64,000 bases of DNA from Chitinophagaceae bacterium (GTDB lineage: Bacteria > Bacteroidota > Bacteroidia > Chitinophagales > Chitinophagaceae): assembly GCA_017307755.1 (NCBI GenBank), contig JAFKGQ010000005.1, positions 62,001-126,000 on the forward strand, written 5' to 3'. The position numbers and the translations under genes are program-made. This document shows positions 35,963-45,413 of this stretch, piece after piece. The notes beneath the pieces were generated by a model. It made no database searches. It was not told the origin of the DNA and saw nothing but the letters and a program-made list of their open reading frames with translations. The first letter of the stretch is position 1; each line of letters opens with the position of its first letter.

Positions 35963-38524
35963 ATGAACAGGATCAAACAGATGCTGGTGGCGATGCTTTG
36001 CGCCTTGTCGATCCGGCATGCACACGCCCAGGATATAAATAAAGCCGTTGTCGACCTCGAATTGAGGAATGCAACACTGGCCGAGGCGTTTAGTAAAATA
36101 GAGTCCCTTACTTCTTTTAAGTTCACCTATAAGACAGAGGACATTGCGGGTATCAAAGGGATCTCTTATCAATGGCGCCAGGTTACGGTGAAAAAAGTAT
36201 TGACGGACCTGCTGGCCCGTACGTCCTTACAGTATGAACAGGTGAAGGAATATATATTGATACGAAAGATAAGGAAACCATCTTCGCGCGGTGCGACTCT
36301 TTATGGATTTGTCACTTCCGTGCAGTCTGGTGAAACGCTGGCGGGCGCTACTATCAGCGTATCTGGTGAAAAAAACTATTTTACCGTCACTAATGCCTAT
36401 GGGTTTTATTCATTGACGGTGCCGGAGGGGGAGTATTCGCTCAGCTGTTCGTATACCGGGCTCCGGGAGCTTGAGAGGAAAATAAATATCCGGGAGACGT
36501 CCAGACAGAACATAGAACTTGCCGGTAAAGAAGGTAATGACCTTGCACCTGTCGTTGTGGCTACGGCCAGTAATAAAAGCATCATAAGAAGGACCATTAC
36601 GGGCAGTCACCGGCTGGATGTTGCGGAGATAAAAAAGATCGCCATGGCGGGAGGAGAGCCGGATGTGTTAAAAAGTCTTCAATTTTTACCGGGCATTCAA
36701 ACTTCGAATGAAGGGACTACGAATTTATCTGTCCGGGGCGGCTCGTATGATCAGAACCTGATCTTACTGGATGAGGCCCCTGTATACAACCCTACGCATA
36801 CCTTGGGTTTTTTTTCCACTTTTAATACGGACGCCATCAAGGACGTCTCTATTTATAAAAGCGTATTCCCCGCCCAATATGGGGGCCGTCTCTCCTCGGT
36901 GGTAGATGTGAGGATGAAAGAGGGCAATAGTAAGGAACATACTGTTTCCGGCGGTATTGGTCTTTTGGCAAGCCGGCTGACCTATGAAGGGCCTCTCAAA
37001 AAAGAGAGGTCTTCTTTTATGATCTCCGGCAGATACAGCAATATCGGGACCCTATTAAATATGTCTGAAAATTTGAAATTTATAAAATTCCGCACCACCA
37101 GCAGCAGGGTGGCGTTCTATGATCTGAATGCGAAGATCAATCCTATTTTAGGTGATAAGGACCGTCTTTTTTTATCTGCTTATACGGGGCATGATAACTT
37201 TTATCTCGACCTGGTGGACCGATCGAACCGGATGGAATGGGGTAACACAACCATCAGCGCCCGGTGGAATCATGTTTTTAACCCCGCTTTTTTTGCCAAC
37301 ACTTCCCTGCTGTACAGCGATTACAATTCTTCCAATACCAACCTGGAGAAAAACAAACGATATAAACTGAAAAGCCGGCTGCGGGAGATAACTTTAAAAA
37401 CAGACATGGAATGGATGATCAATACAAACAACCTGGTAAAGTTTGGCGCAGGTGTCACCGGACAGGAGGTTTCGCCCGGCAATATGATCCCACTGGACAC
37501 CGGAACCATCTCGAAACAGGTGTCGTTGAGGGATCGTCGTTCTGCCCAATTATTTGCCTATATCAGTAATGAACAAAAGTTTGGGAAAAACGTCAGTGTC
37601 GCCTACGGAGCGCGTGCTACCGGCTTTTTCGCGCTGGGGGATTCGTTGGTTCATAAAACCTATTTTGGGGCAGAACCAAGAGTGACTGCCAGGGTTTTAT
37701 TGTCCAATACAGTTTCGCTGAAGGCCTCCTATGGAAGGAATTATCAATTCCTGCACCTGCTGACCAATTCCTCCGTAGGTCTGCCAACGGACATCTGGCT
37801 GCCTTCCGATACTTATTTCAAACCTCAATATTCGGATCAGTTTGCAGCCGGCGGCTATAAATCATTTCTGAACGGCGCATATGAGGCAAGTCTTGAATTG
37901 TACTATAGGAAGTCATACAATATCATCGATTTCAGGGATAATGCGGAGGTATTCCTGAATGATAAGATCGAGACACAGGTATTGACGGGACAAGGGAAGG
38001 GGTATGGGATGGAATTTCTGTTAAAAAAGACCAGGGGAGCAACCAATGGATGGATCAGCTATACGTATTCGAAGGCCTTGCGCCGGATAGACGGCGTAAA
38101 TAATAACGAGTGGTACCCGCCCTCTTATGACCACCGGCACAATTTTTCCCTGGTGTTCAATCATGCCATCAGTCAGCGGTTGAGCGTATCGGCCAATTGG
38201 GTTTTTCGAAGCGGAGGATATACGACTGTTCCGGAAGGGAGCTATATATTCAATGGCAACCGATTCCTTTATTACAGTAAAAGGAACGGGTATCAGCTGC
38301 CGGCTTATCACCGGCTGGACCTCAGCGTCACGCTGCAAGGCAAAAGAAACCCGCAGAGAAAATGGCAGGGGGAATGGGTCTTCAGTGTCTATAACGTGTA
38401 CAACAGAGAGAATATTTTTGCGCTATACGTTCGCCAGGAAAAAATTGATTTTTCAAACGTAAATGCCTCCATGGTATACCTGGTCGGTATTTTGCCTACG
38501 ATATCTTACAATTTTAAATTTTAA
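35963..38524 (+). CDS. TonB-dependent receptor with N-terminal STN signalling domain
   Basis: An 853-residue protein. The signal peptide ends near HAHAQD. An STN domain (about residues 28-100) contacts the FecR protein and is followed by a carboxypeptidase-like regulatory domain (GATLYGFVTSVQSGETLAGATI). The plug carries LQFLPGIQTSNEGTTNLSVRGG, then the barrel, ending YLVGILPTISYNFKF. It imports an unknown ligand (siderophore, peptide or glycan) and signals its presence to the sigma/anti-sigma pair upstream. The DUF4249 lipoprotein follows 11 bases later. Confidence 0.94.
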   Translation: MNRIKQMLVAMLCALSIRHAHAQDINKAVVDLELRNATLAEAFSKIESLTSFKFTYKTEDIAGIKGISYQWRQVTVKKVLTDLLARTSLQYEQVKEYILIRKIRKPSSRGATLYGFVTSVQSGETLAGATISVSGEKNYFTVTNAYGFYSLTVPEGEYSLSCSYTGLRELERKINIRETSRQNIELAGKEGNDLAPVVVATASNKSIIRRTITGSHRLDVAEIKKIAMAGGEPDVLKSLQFLPGIQTSNEGTTNLSVRGGSYDQNLILLDEAPVYNPTHTLGFFSTFNTDAIKDVSIYKSVFPAQYGGRLSSVVDVRMKEGNSKEHTVSGGIGLLASRLTYEGPLKKERSSFMISGRYSNIGTLLNMSENLKFIKFRTTSSRVAFYDLNAKINPILGDKDRLFLSAYTGHDNFYLDLVDRSNRMEWGNTTISARWNHVFNPAFFANTSLLYSDYNSSNTNLEKNKRYKLKSRLREITLKTDMEWMINTNNLVKFGAGVTGQEVSPGNMIPLDTGTISKQVSLRDRRSAQLFAYISNEQKFGKNVSVAYGARATGFFALGDSLVHKTYFGAEPRVTARVLLSNTVSLKASYGRNYQFLHLLTNSSVGLPTDIWLPSDTYFKPQYSDQFAAGGYKSFLNGAYEASLELYYRKSYNIIDFRDNAEVFLNDKIETQVLTGQGKGYGMEFLLKKTRGATNGWISYTYSKALRRIDGVNNNEWYPPSYDHRHNFSLVFNHAISQRLSVSANWVFRSGGYTTVPEGSYIFNGNRFLYYSKRNGYQLPAYHRLDLSVTLQGKRNPQRKWQGEWVFSVYNVYNRENIFALYVRQEKIDFSNVNASMVYLVGILPTISYNFKF

Positions 38525-38534
38525 TCTACCCGAT

Positions 38535-39518
38535 ATGAACAAGCAACATTTTTTAATAGGTATTCTTTTTTTTATTTCGTCGGGGTGTACAAAGGACTAT
38601 ACCATTCACCCCAAAGATGCGAAACCCTTATACGTCATTGAAGGAAGGATCAGTAACATGCGCGGGCCTTATTATGTGCGGGTGACGAAATCGCAAAATG
38701 CTGTGGAAAAGGGCACCGACAGTGTAAGCTGGGTGGATAATGCCGAGGCGGTAAAAGGAGCTTTGGTGGTTATTTCTGATGATATGGGTACTATGGATAC
38801 GCTGATGCCTGTCGATCCAAACGGGGAAAGGTATGGGTATTTGTATAGAGGCGGCAAGATAGATTCGGGGGTTGGGCCGTTGTCTGATTTTAATCGTTCT
38901 TTTACGGCTGACCATGGATATTATGAAACGAAAAAGATCACCGGTATTCCGGGGCATACTTATCGTCTGCAGGTCCGCATCGGTGATGAAACCTTTCAGG
39001 CAGCTGCCTATATGCCGTCTGCGCCGGCGCTCGATTCCGCAGTTGCAGAACCTGACAGGGACATGTTGGGGGCTGAAAACGTATATGCTTATTTTAAAGA
39101 ACCTCAGGGTGAGAAAAATTATTATTTTATGCAGGTGACATCTATTAGTCAATATCCATACGATGCCGACGGATATGTCGACACATGGGGCGATCATTCG
39201 ATCTTTCCCTATTACGTTTTTGATGATAGAACATTACCTTCTTATGTCAGTCATATGAGAATGGACGCCATTTTTTTTGACGGATATGCTTATGGCGGCA
39301 TAAAACCTTATTTTATACTTCCTCCGGAACCCTTCCAGGCCAGATTGATGGCTTTGACAAAAGAAGCCTATGAATATTTTAACACGTTGGGAAAACAATT
39401 TGTGGACGACGGGAATGTCTATAAGCCGGCTCCGGCTTCGGCCGCGGGTAATATCAGCGGAGGGGCGCTAGGGCTATTTTGGGCGACAGGGGTATCGTAT
39501 AAACTGGTATTGCGGTGA
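38535..39518 (+). CDS. DUF4249 outer-membrane lipoprotein
   Basis: A 327-residue protein. The lipobox is ISSGC (after MNKQHFLIGILFF), then KDYTIHPKDAKPLYVIEGRIS. The DUF4249 pattern continues with YETKKITGIPGHTYRLQV and a late LMALTKEAYEYF. DUF4249 proteins accompany STN-type TonB receptors in Bacteroidota and probably serve as surface ligand-binding partners. I chose the ATG at 38535 because it gives the signal peptide; an earlier in-frame start overlaps the receptor. Confidence 0.87.
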   Translation: MNKQHFLIGILFFISSGCTKDYTIHPKDAKPLYVIEGRISNMRGPYYVRVTKSQNAVEKGTDSVSWVDNAEAVKGALVVISDDMGTMDTLMPVDPNGERYGYLYRGGKIDSGVGPLSDFNRSFTADHGYYETKKITGIPGHTYRLQVRIGDETFQAAAYMPSAPALDSAVAEPDRDMLGAENVYAYFKEPQGEKNYYFMQVTSISQYPYDADGYVDTWGDHSIFPYYVFDDRTLPSYVSHMRMDAIFFDGYAYGGIKPYFILPPEPFQARLMALTKEAYEYFNTLGKQFVDDGNVYKPAPASAAGNISGGALGLFWATGVSYKLVLR

Positions 39519-39538
39519 GGGCAGGGGATTTGTAAAAT

Positions 39539-41149
39539 TTATTGTGTATGCTCGTAGATTTTCCGGGCTCTGGCCATCAGGGCCATATAATCCCTGTCGA
39601 TGTAGTTATTGGAGGAAAAGACCTTTTTTGTCATCTTATCGATGTCTGCCCAGCTGAACTGAGCGGTAAAGTCAGCGCCTTTTAGCTTCATACCAAACAG
39701 GGCGATACAGACTGCTTTTTTCAGGGGCGCCGGCGCCTTCTCGAAAGGGCCCGGCTTGTTGAGGCAGTCATAGCTCATTTTTTTCATCTGGCTTTGTCCC
39801 GGCAGGCAATAATTGATCCGGACATTTGCCAGGTGATCCATGCCTATGGAGTCTCTTTTGGGGACGATCTCGAAAAGAGCAAGCTGGGCATTGGCAGAAG
39901 CCACGCTGCTGCCTTCGAATCCGAGGGGCATATCTTTTTGCGTATTGCGTCTGTTCTCAAAACCCAGGAGGTGATATTCCTGTACGATAGCGGTATCAAA
40001 GCTGACGGTGAAGCAGACTTTATCGGCGATACCGGACAAACCTTTTGCCAGGTGATCCAATAACACCCTCTCTGCCTGTTGTGCATCTTCGATGCAGCTG
40101 AAGGTCCCGTTGCCGGCACCGGCCAGCAGCGATAATTCGGAGGCTTCTTCCCTGGTCAGTCCTACGCCCAGGCAGGACAGGCGTATGCTATCCTCGTACC
40201 CGCGACGGGCAAGGTCTATCAGCTCATGTCTGGCGGCAGATGTGGAGGAGACATCGCCGTCGGTGATCAGGATGATCCTGTTGTTGCCGCCAGGGATATA
40301 CTGGCCGGCTGCCACCCGATAGGCCAGTTTAAAGCCAGCGTCCCCGGGGGGAGGGCCGTCCGCAGACAACTGTTCGATGACCCGGATCAGCCTGTCTTTT
40401 TCGGACCCGGGGACACCTGCCATGATCCTTCCCCGTCCACCATATTCGATGAAGGAAATAGTGTCTATGTCGCGGAGATTTTTTACCAATAAATGAAGGG
40501 ATGATTTTACGAGCGGGAGTTTATTTGGCATGTCCATGGAGCCTGTGACATCGATGAGGAGGACAAGATTGGCCGGGGGCGCATTTTCCATCGCAGCTTT
40601 TTTAGCGCAAATGTTCAAGCACAATATCCTGTGCCGGAGATCCCAGGGACAGGCAAGCAAGTCTGATGAACAGTGGAACAGATCGTTTTCTTCCGGGTCC
40701 TCGTAATAAAAATTCAGATAATTCAACATCTCTTCTATCCTGATCGCCTCGGGGGGAACGGGCATACCCATGTCGAGGAACCGTCTGATATTATTGTAGG
40801 TAATACCATTGCTGTTACAGGCAAATGATACGGAGGAACCATCAACGACGGAGGCCGGGTAATTCTTTTTTGATAAAAGAGATAACGGCAGCTCTTTTAA
40901 TGTGACACGAAGGAATTCATTCGAGCTGATGGTGGTGGAATAATTTTCGTATCCTTCGACAGAGAAGGTCAAGGAGTCGTCGGTTTTTCTGGATATGATC
41001 TCAAAGCTCCCGGAAGAACCAGTCTTGTAAATTTCTCCTGTAGACTGTACGATGATGTAAACACCCTGTAAATTGTCATTATGAGGGCCTTTTACCTCTC
41101 CTGTAAAGTAGTACTGAGCGGACAAAGGCATGTAGACAATGCTAAGCAA
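39539..41149 (-). CDS. VWA-domain protein with carboxypeptidase-like N-terminus; signal peptide out of frame by one base
   Basis: A 536-residue frame. A CarboxypepD_reg-like domain (about residues 12-90) precedes a YfbK-like N-terminal segment with a VPPEAIRIEEMLNYLNFYY stretch. The VWA domain has the MIDAS motif DVTGSMD near residue 200 and a late DGD. A DUF3520-like C-terminal domain follows. The frame has only a TTG at 41149 or an ATG at 41131. Further upstream, ATGAAAACC at 41189 would give a perfect signal peptide (MKPFNLKLAGTILLL...PLSAQ) if the A-run were three, not four, bases long. It is therefore probably a frameshifted secreted protein or a sequencing error. Confidence 0.75.
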   Translation of the reverse strand: MLSIVYMPLSAQYYFTGEVKGPHNDNLQGVYIIVQSTGEIYKTGSSGSFEIISRKTDDSLTFSVEGYENYSTTISSNEFLRVTLKELPLSLLSKKNYPASVVDGSSVSFACNSNGITYNNIRRFLDMGMPVPPEAIRIEEMLNYLNFYYEDPEENDLFHCSSDLLACPWDLRHRILCLNICAKKAAMENAPPANLVLLIDVTGSMDMPNKLPLVKSSLHLLVKNLRDIDTISFIEYGGRGRIMAGVPGSEKDRLIRVIEQLSADGPPPGDAGFKLAYRVAAGQYIPGGNNRIILITDGDVSSTSAARHELIDLARRGYEDSIRLSCLGVGLTREEASELSLLAGAGNGTFSCIEDAQQAERVLLDHLAKGLSGIADKVCFTVSFDTAIVQEYHLLGFENRRNTQKDMPLGFEGSSVASANAQLALFEIVPKRDSIGMDHLANVRINYCLPGQSQMKKMSYDCLNKPGPFEKAPAPLKKAVCIALFGMKLKGADFTAQFSWADIDKMTKKVFSSNNYIDRDYMALMARARKIYEHTQ

Positions 41150-41208
41150 TAGTATGGTCCCTGCCAGTTTCAGGTTAAATGGTTTTCATAAATATATGAT
41201 TTTTTTCT

Positions 41209-42276
41209 TCAATTTGAGATGGCAAATCCCTTTTCCAGTTTTGCCCGGAGCATTTTTTTTGTGGATTCATCTGTAAAGGCATGATCAATCGCCTGGAGAT
41301 TACAGGTCATGAATTGTTGTGCTGTCCAATGGAATTGCTGTATGACGAGCTGATATTCCCTGGTCAGCGTGGTATTGGAGATGGTATATGCGTCCGTATT
41401 GACGCTGAGCGATACGCCCGCACGGAAAAGGCGATCGATGGGATGGTCCCCGAGGTTGTTGTAAATATTTGTTTGCAGGTTGCTGCTGGGGCATACTTCG
41501 AGGTGAATGTGATGCGCTGCCAGGAAACTGACGAGCGCTGTATCCTCGATGCTTCTTACCCCATGCCCGATGCGGCTGGGATGGAAGTTGTCGAGGGTTT
41601 CCCGGACGCTTCCCGCCCCTTTGGCCTCTCCTGCGTGAGCGGTGCAAGGGATATTTTTCTCCCTGGCGTAAGCGAAGGCCGCAATGTGATTGTCTATCGG
41701 ATAGCCGGCTTCATCTGCCGCGATATCAAAACCTACTATATGGGTATGTTTAAATTTTTCAACCAGCCGCACTGTCGTCATGCTTTGCTCAGTCGTGTAA
41801 TGCCTTAGTGTGCATAGGATAACGCCTACCTGTATTCCAGTTTGCCGGATGCCTTCTTCAACGGCGGCATTTACTGCCGTCACTACTTCTTCCGGGGAAA
41901 GACCTTTTTGCAGGTGTTGCAGGGGGGCAAAACGGATCTCGGCGTATATGACGTGGTCTTTCTGTAATTGCCGGAAGAGGTCCAGCGTTACCAGCCGCAG
42001 GGCTTGTTTTGTCTGCATGAGCGCAATGCTGCGTGTCGCACGGATGATGTAGTCGCGGAGGTCGGTGCAACGGGCGGGTGCAATAAAGTCCTTCTTGTAG
42101 TCATCCGGGGTTATGGACGAGTCGAGTGTTCTTACGACATCGTAGCTCAGAGAACAGTCGAGGTGGAGGTGCAGCTGTACTTTTGGCCAGGATGCGGGCG
42201 TTGTCATTTGACATTGGGCGTATCCGGATACGAAGATCAGTACCGGCAGCAATGTTTTTGAGATGTGTCGTTGCAT
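41209..42276 (-). CDS. Secreted adenosine deaminase
   Basis: A 355-residue protein from the ATG at 42276, which gives a signal peptide (MQRHISKTLLPVLIFVSGYAQCQ). The metal-dependent deaminase core has the first zinc ligands in VQLHLHLD, GFDIAADEAG, the catalytic HAGE and the GHGVRSIED His. Late marks are EVCPSSN and SVNTDAY. It deaminates adenosine or related nucleosides in the periplasm. An upstream in-frame ATG at 42363 would run through the divergent regulatory region. Confidence 0.92.
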   Translation of the reverse strand: MQRHISKTLLPVLIFVSGYAQCQMTTPASWPKVQLHLHLDCSLSYDVVRTLDSSITPDDYKKDFIAPARCTDLRDYIIRATRSIALMQTKQALRLVTLDLFRQLQKDHVIYAEIRFAPLQHLQKGLSPEEVVTAVNAAVEEGIRQTGIQVGVILCTLRHYTTEQSMTTVRLVEKFKHTHIVGFDIAADEAGYPIDNHIAAFAYAREKNIPCTAHAGEAKGAGSVRETLDNFHPSRIGHGVRSIEDTALVSFLAAHHIHLEVCPSSNLQTNIYNNLGDHPIDRLFRAGVSLSVNTDAYTISNTTLTREYQLVIQQFHWTAQQFMTCNLQAIDHAFTDESTKKMLRAKLEKGFAISN

Positions 42277-42280
42277 ATGG

Positions 42281-42288
42281 CAAAAATA
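42281..42288 (-). promoter_or_regulatory. -7 box for adenosine deaminase, four bases from the ATG
   Basis: TATTTTTG on the minus strand is a full TAnnTTTG match followed by CCAT and the ATG at 42276. If used, transcription would begin at or beside the start codon. Confidence 0.45.
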
Positions 42289-42310
42289 CCAGCCATTAAC
42301 GGGAAAATTT

Positions 42311-42324
42311 GGGACATTTGTCCC
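42311..42324. promoter_or_regulatory. Perfect palindromic operator between adenosine deaminase and Crp/Fnr genes
   Basis: GGGACATTTGTCCC, arms GGGACA / TGTCCC around TT. It lies in the 57-bp divergent gap, nine bases before the Crp/Fnr ATG at 42334 and 34 bp before the deaminase ATG. Its size and symmetry fit a Crp/Fnr-dimer site, so autoregulation and shared control of both genes are likely. Confidence 0.6.
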
Positions 42325-42333
42325 GTATCTGCT

Positions 42334-42903
42334 ATGATCAGGAAAAGCCCCATATTTCTTCAAATATTAGATAAGGTGATATCGGAAGGAGCACCCAGGG
42401 AATCCATCTCTATACAGGAGTTCCCTCCCAAAAAGCGTTTGCTGGAACAGGATAGAAATACCCGAAATGTATTTGTCATCCGCAGCGGGATCGGGAAGTG
42501 TTTTATTGCTGAAGAAAACGGGAAGGAATACATACTTGAATTTTTAGGAGAAGGGGAAATACTGGGCGAGATCGAGGCTATCCGGAGAACCGCCGGTATG
42601 GCTATGGTGGAGTCACTGACGTCTCTTTGTGTTTTTAAGATCGAAAAGACGTATTTTTTACAACTGCTGAAAACCGATGCTGCATTTAACCAGGCGGTGT
42701 TGGAGCTAATGGCGACCAGACTGGCCAATACGGCTATGAGGGCCTCCAGGCAGCAGTTGTATACCTTGTCGTATAATCTATCCCAGCTATTAAAAATATT
42801 GCAACAAGAAAAGATCGTTTTTACAAAAAAGGACCTTTCCGGTTATTTGGGAATATCCATACGAAGTCTAAACCGGCTGTTAGCTGCCGCCGGGGGTGTT
42901 TGA
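42334..42903 (+). CDS. Crp/Fnr-family transcriptional regulator
   Basis: A 189-residue protein. The N-terminal cyclic-nucleotide-binding-like beta barrel (about residues 20-125) has VFVIRSGIGKCFIAEENGKEY split by the usual turn and FLGEGEILGEIEAI. A dimer helix and a short winged helix-turn-helix follow (TKKDLSGYLGISIRSLNRLLAAAGGV), ending right after the recognition helix. The ATG at 42334 is preferred; the frame is open upstream across the palindrome. The effector is unknown. Its stop lies four bases from the convergent FtsX permease end. Confidence 0.88.
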   Translation: MIRKSPIFLQILDKVISEGAPRESISIQEFPPKKRLLEQDRNTRNVFVIRSGIGKCFIAEENGKEYILEFLGEGEILGEIEAIRRTAGMAMVESLTSLCVFKIEKTYFLQLLKTDAAFNQAVLELMATRLANTAMRASRQQLYTLSYNLSQLLKILQQEKIVFTKKDLSGYLGISIRSLNRLLAAAGGV

Positions 42904-42907
42904 TGTA

Positions 42908-45286
42908 TTATTCTGTCCTCAGGCTGTCGGTAGGGTTGGTCAGGGCGGCTCGTACCGACTGAAAACTTATGGTCAGCAAGGTAATAAGCAATATAGCCCC
43001 CCCGGACGCCAGGAATATGCCGGCGCTTATGGGCGTACGATAGGCAAAACTATTCAGCCATTGATCCATGGCCCACCAGGAGAGGGGAAATGCTATACAG
43101 ACGGCTATCAGCACCAGTTTCAGGAAGTCGGTGGATAGGAGCATTACTATCTGCCGGACGGAGGCGCCTACCACTTTCCGGATACCTATCTCTTTTCGTC
43201 TTTTTTGAGCGGCGAAGCTGGCCAGGCCAAAAAGGCCCAGACAGGACACGATGATGGCCAGTCCGGCGAAATAGCGGGAGAGGATGCCGATGCGGGTTTC
43301 CGAGGTGTATTGTGCCTGGTAGTCCTCGTTCAGGAACTTATAGTCGAAGGGCATATCATTGGTGAAATGAGCATAGACCTTTTGTATCCTTTGGAGCGTG
43401 GCTTTTTCATTGCCCGGCTGCAGGCGGACCAGGATATTAGGCATGACAGGATATTCCTGGAAGAAGCAGGGCTTTATGCTTTCATAGAGGGATTCGAAAT
43501 GAAAGTTCTTTGCCACTCCTACGATGACATGCGGCTGGCCCCAGAATTTGATCGTCTGCCCTACCGGGTTTTTTAATCCCATAGCGTCGATGGCAGCCTG
43601 GTTGAAGATGATCTCTTTTTGGGCAAGGTCGGTTTTTGTAAAATCTTTTCCTTCTGCCAGTTGAATGCCGGCTGTTTTTATAAAATCGTAACCCATTTCG
43701 AGGTTATTAAAGTCGATGGTCTTATTGGGATCTTTCCCCGGCCATTGAAAGTCGCTGATGTTGCCGTGGGCTCCTGTCAGAGTATGGTAATAACTGGAAG
43801 CGCTGACGACACCGGGCAGTGTTCTTACTTCTTCCAGGAAGGCGGCGGCGTTTTTGATGCTTTTTTCGGAGAGGCCGAGGGGGATCTCGAAGTGGACGAG
43901 TTCCTGTCTGTTGTATCCCAGATCCTTTGACTGGATATAGTTGATCTGTTTATATACGACCAGCACCCCAATGATGAATATCACGGACAGGGTAAACTGG
44001 AAGACCACCAGCCCTTTCCGTATCCACAATTCTCCCGCGGAGGTGCTCAGCTGTCCTTTCAGGACGGAGGCCGGGCGGAAGCGGGAAAGGTAGAAAGCCG
44101 GATAGCTGCCGGCGAGGAGGCCGGTTAACAGGACGATGGCAAGGACGGTGAGAACCAGATTGCTATCGATGTTCAGCGGGAGCTGTTTGCCTGTGATCTC
44201 ATTGAACACGGGTAGGAGGCCGATGATCATGAGGATGGCCACTATCATAGAGAGGACGGCCATCATTATCGATTCGCCGAGGTATTGCAATATGAGGTCC
44301 CGGCGAAGGGCGCCCACTACTTTTTTGATACCTATTTCCTTCATCCGGCGGGCAGCCTTTGCCGTAGAAAGATTCATGAAATTGATACAGGCTATGAGCA
44401 ATATCACGATGGCGACGATGGAGAATAATCTGACATAGGTGATCCTTCCGCCTGCCTGTATGCCATTCTCGTATTTACCGTAGAGATACCTGTCGGAATA
44501 GCGGGCGAGGAAAAGGGAGCTGTTGGCCTCTTTGTGTTTTGACTTTAGGAAATCCCGGATCTTATTGTTTAGCTGATCAATGTTTATATGAGGTCTTACG
44601 ATGACAAAGGTGGAGGGGTCGCTGTTGCTCCATATGTTCAGTTCGGGCCGTCTTTCCATTACCAGGCCATAATTCAGGAGGCAGTCGAATTGTTGGGTTG
44701 CATTGGAGGGTGGGTTTTTGAAAACACCGGCGATGACGAAGTCGCCGCCGAATGCATCCAGGTCCCATTGCAGTCGTCGGCCCACGAGGTTTTGGGTGGT
44801 GTGAAAGAGTTTGGCGGCCAGCTCTTCGGAGATAGCTATCTGGTGATTGTCCGCAAAAAGCTGGTCTTTATTCCCCTGAACGAAGGGGCAGGTGAATACA
44901 TTGAAATAGTCTTTTCCCACGTATTGGCCGGATGCTTTCAGGTGTGTGTCACCGCTGGTAAGCACGCCTGCGTGGGGGAACCAAGAGGCGGGAAGGATGG
45001 AGACGGAATATTCGATGTCGGGTATTTCTTCACTTAAGGTTTTTCCCAGCAGACCGGGCATACCCCAGCCTGTTTGGATACCGTGGTCGGTGTGGGCGTT
45101 GGCCATTACCTGGTACAACCGGCTGTCCTTTTCGTTGTACTTGTCCACTTTCAGCTCGTCGGATATCCATAAGTAGAGCAAGAGGCTGCAGGCTAGTCCG
45201 GTAGACAAGCCCAGGAGATTGAGCAGCGTGAACTGACGGTCTTTTAGCATGCGGCGCCAGGCCAGAAGGAAATAGTTTTTTAACAT
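42908..45286 (-). CDS. FtsX/MacB-type ABC transporter permease (second copy)
   Basis: A 792-residue paralogue of the 30461 gene. It opens MLKNYFLLAWRRMLKDRQFT and has the LIACINFMNLSTAKAARRMKEIGIKKVVGA core, two MacB-like periplasmic domains and the final GLASFAAQKRRKEIGIRKVVGAS core. It lies 127 bp downstream of the DUF692 gene on the same strand. It could belong to that operon and export its product, but the gap and the commonness of such permeases leave this open. Confidence 0.9.
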   Translation of the reverse strand: MLKNYFLLAWRRMLKDRQFTLLNLLGLSTGLACSLLLYLWISDELKVDKYNEKDSRLYQVMANAHTDHGIQTGWGMPGLLGKTLSEEIPDIEYSVSILPASWFPHAGVLTSGDTHLKASGQYVGKDYFNVFTCPFVQGNKDQLFADNHQIAISEELAAKLFHTTQNLVGRRLQWDLDAFGGDFVIAGVFKNPPSNATQQFDCLLNYGLVMERRPELNIWSNSDPSTFVIVRPHINIDQLNNKIRDFLKSKHKEANSSLFLARYSDRYLYGKYENGIQAGGRITYVRLFSIVAIVILLIACINFMNLSTAKAARRMKEIGIKKVVGALRRDLILQYLGESIMMAVLSMIVAILMIIGLLPVFNEITGKQLPLNIDSNLVLTVLAIVLLTGLLAGSYPAFYLSRFRPASVLKGQLSTSAGELWIRKGLVVFQFTLSVIFIIGVLVVYKQINYIQSKDLGYNRQELVHFEIPLGLSEKSIKNAAAFLEEVRTLPGVVSASSYYHTLTGAHGNISDFQWPGKDPNKTIDFNNLEMGYDFIKTAGIQLAEGKDFTKTDLAQKEIIFNQAAIDAMGLKNPVGQTIKFWGQPHVIVGVAKNFHFESLYESIKPCFFQEYPVMPNILVRLQPGNEKATLQRIQKVYAHFTNDMPFDYKFLNEDYQAQYTSETRIGILSRYFAGLAIIVSCLGLFGLASFAAQKRRKEIGIRKVVGASVRQIVMLLSTDFLKLVLIAVCIAFPLSWWAMDQWLNSFAYRTPISAGIFLASGGAILLITLLTISFQSVRAALTNPTDSLRTE

Positions 45287-45413
45287 GGTAAAGGCTGGTT
45301 ATGAGGCTTTAGGGGCGAAAAAGGTGCCGGAATGGTAATGGGCTGATGATTAACCAATTGCAGGATTGGCCGATTACAAGGCTGTACGGTTTTGATACGG
45401 TGACCGTTCGGGT

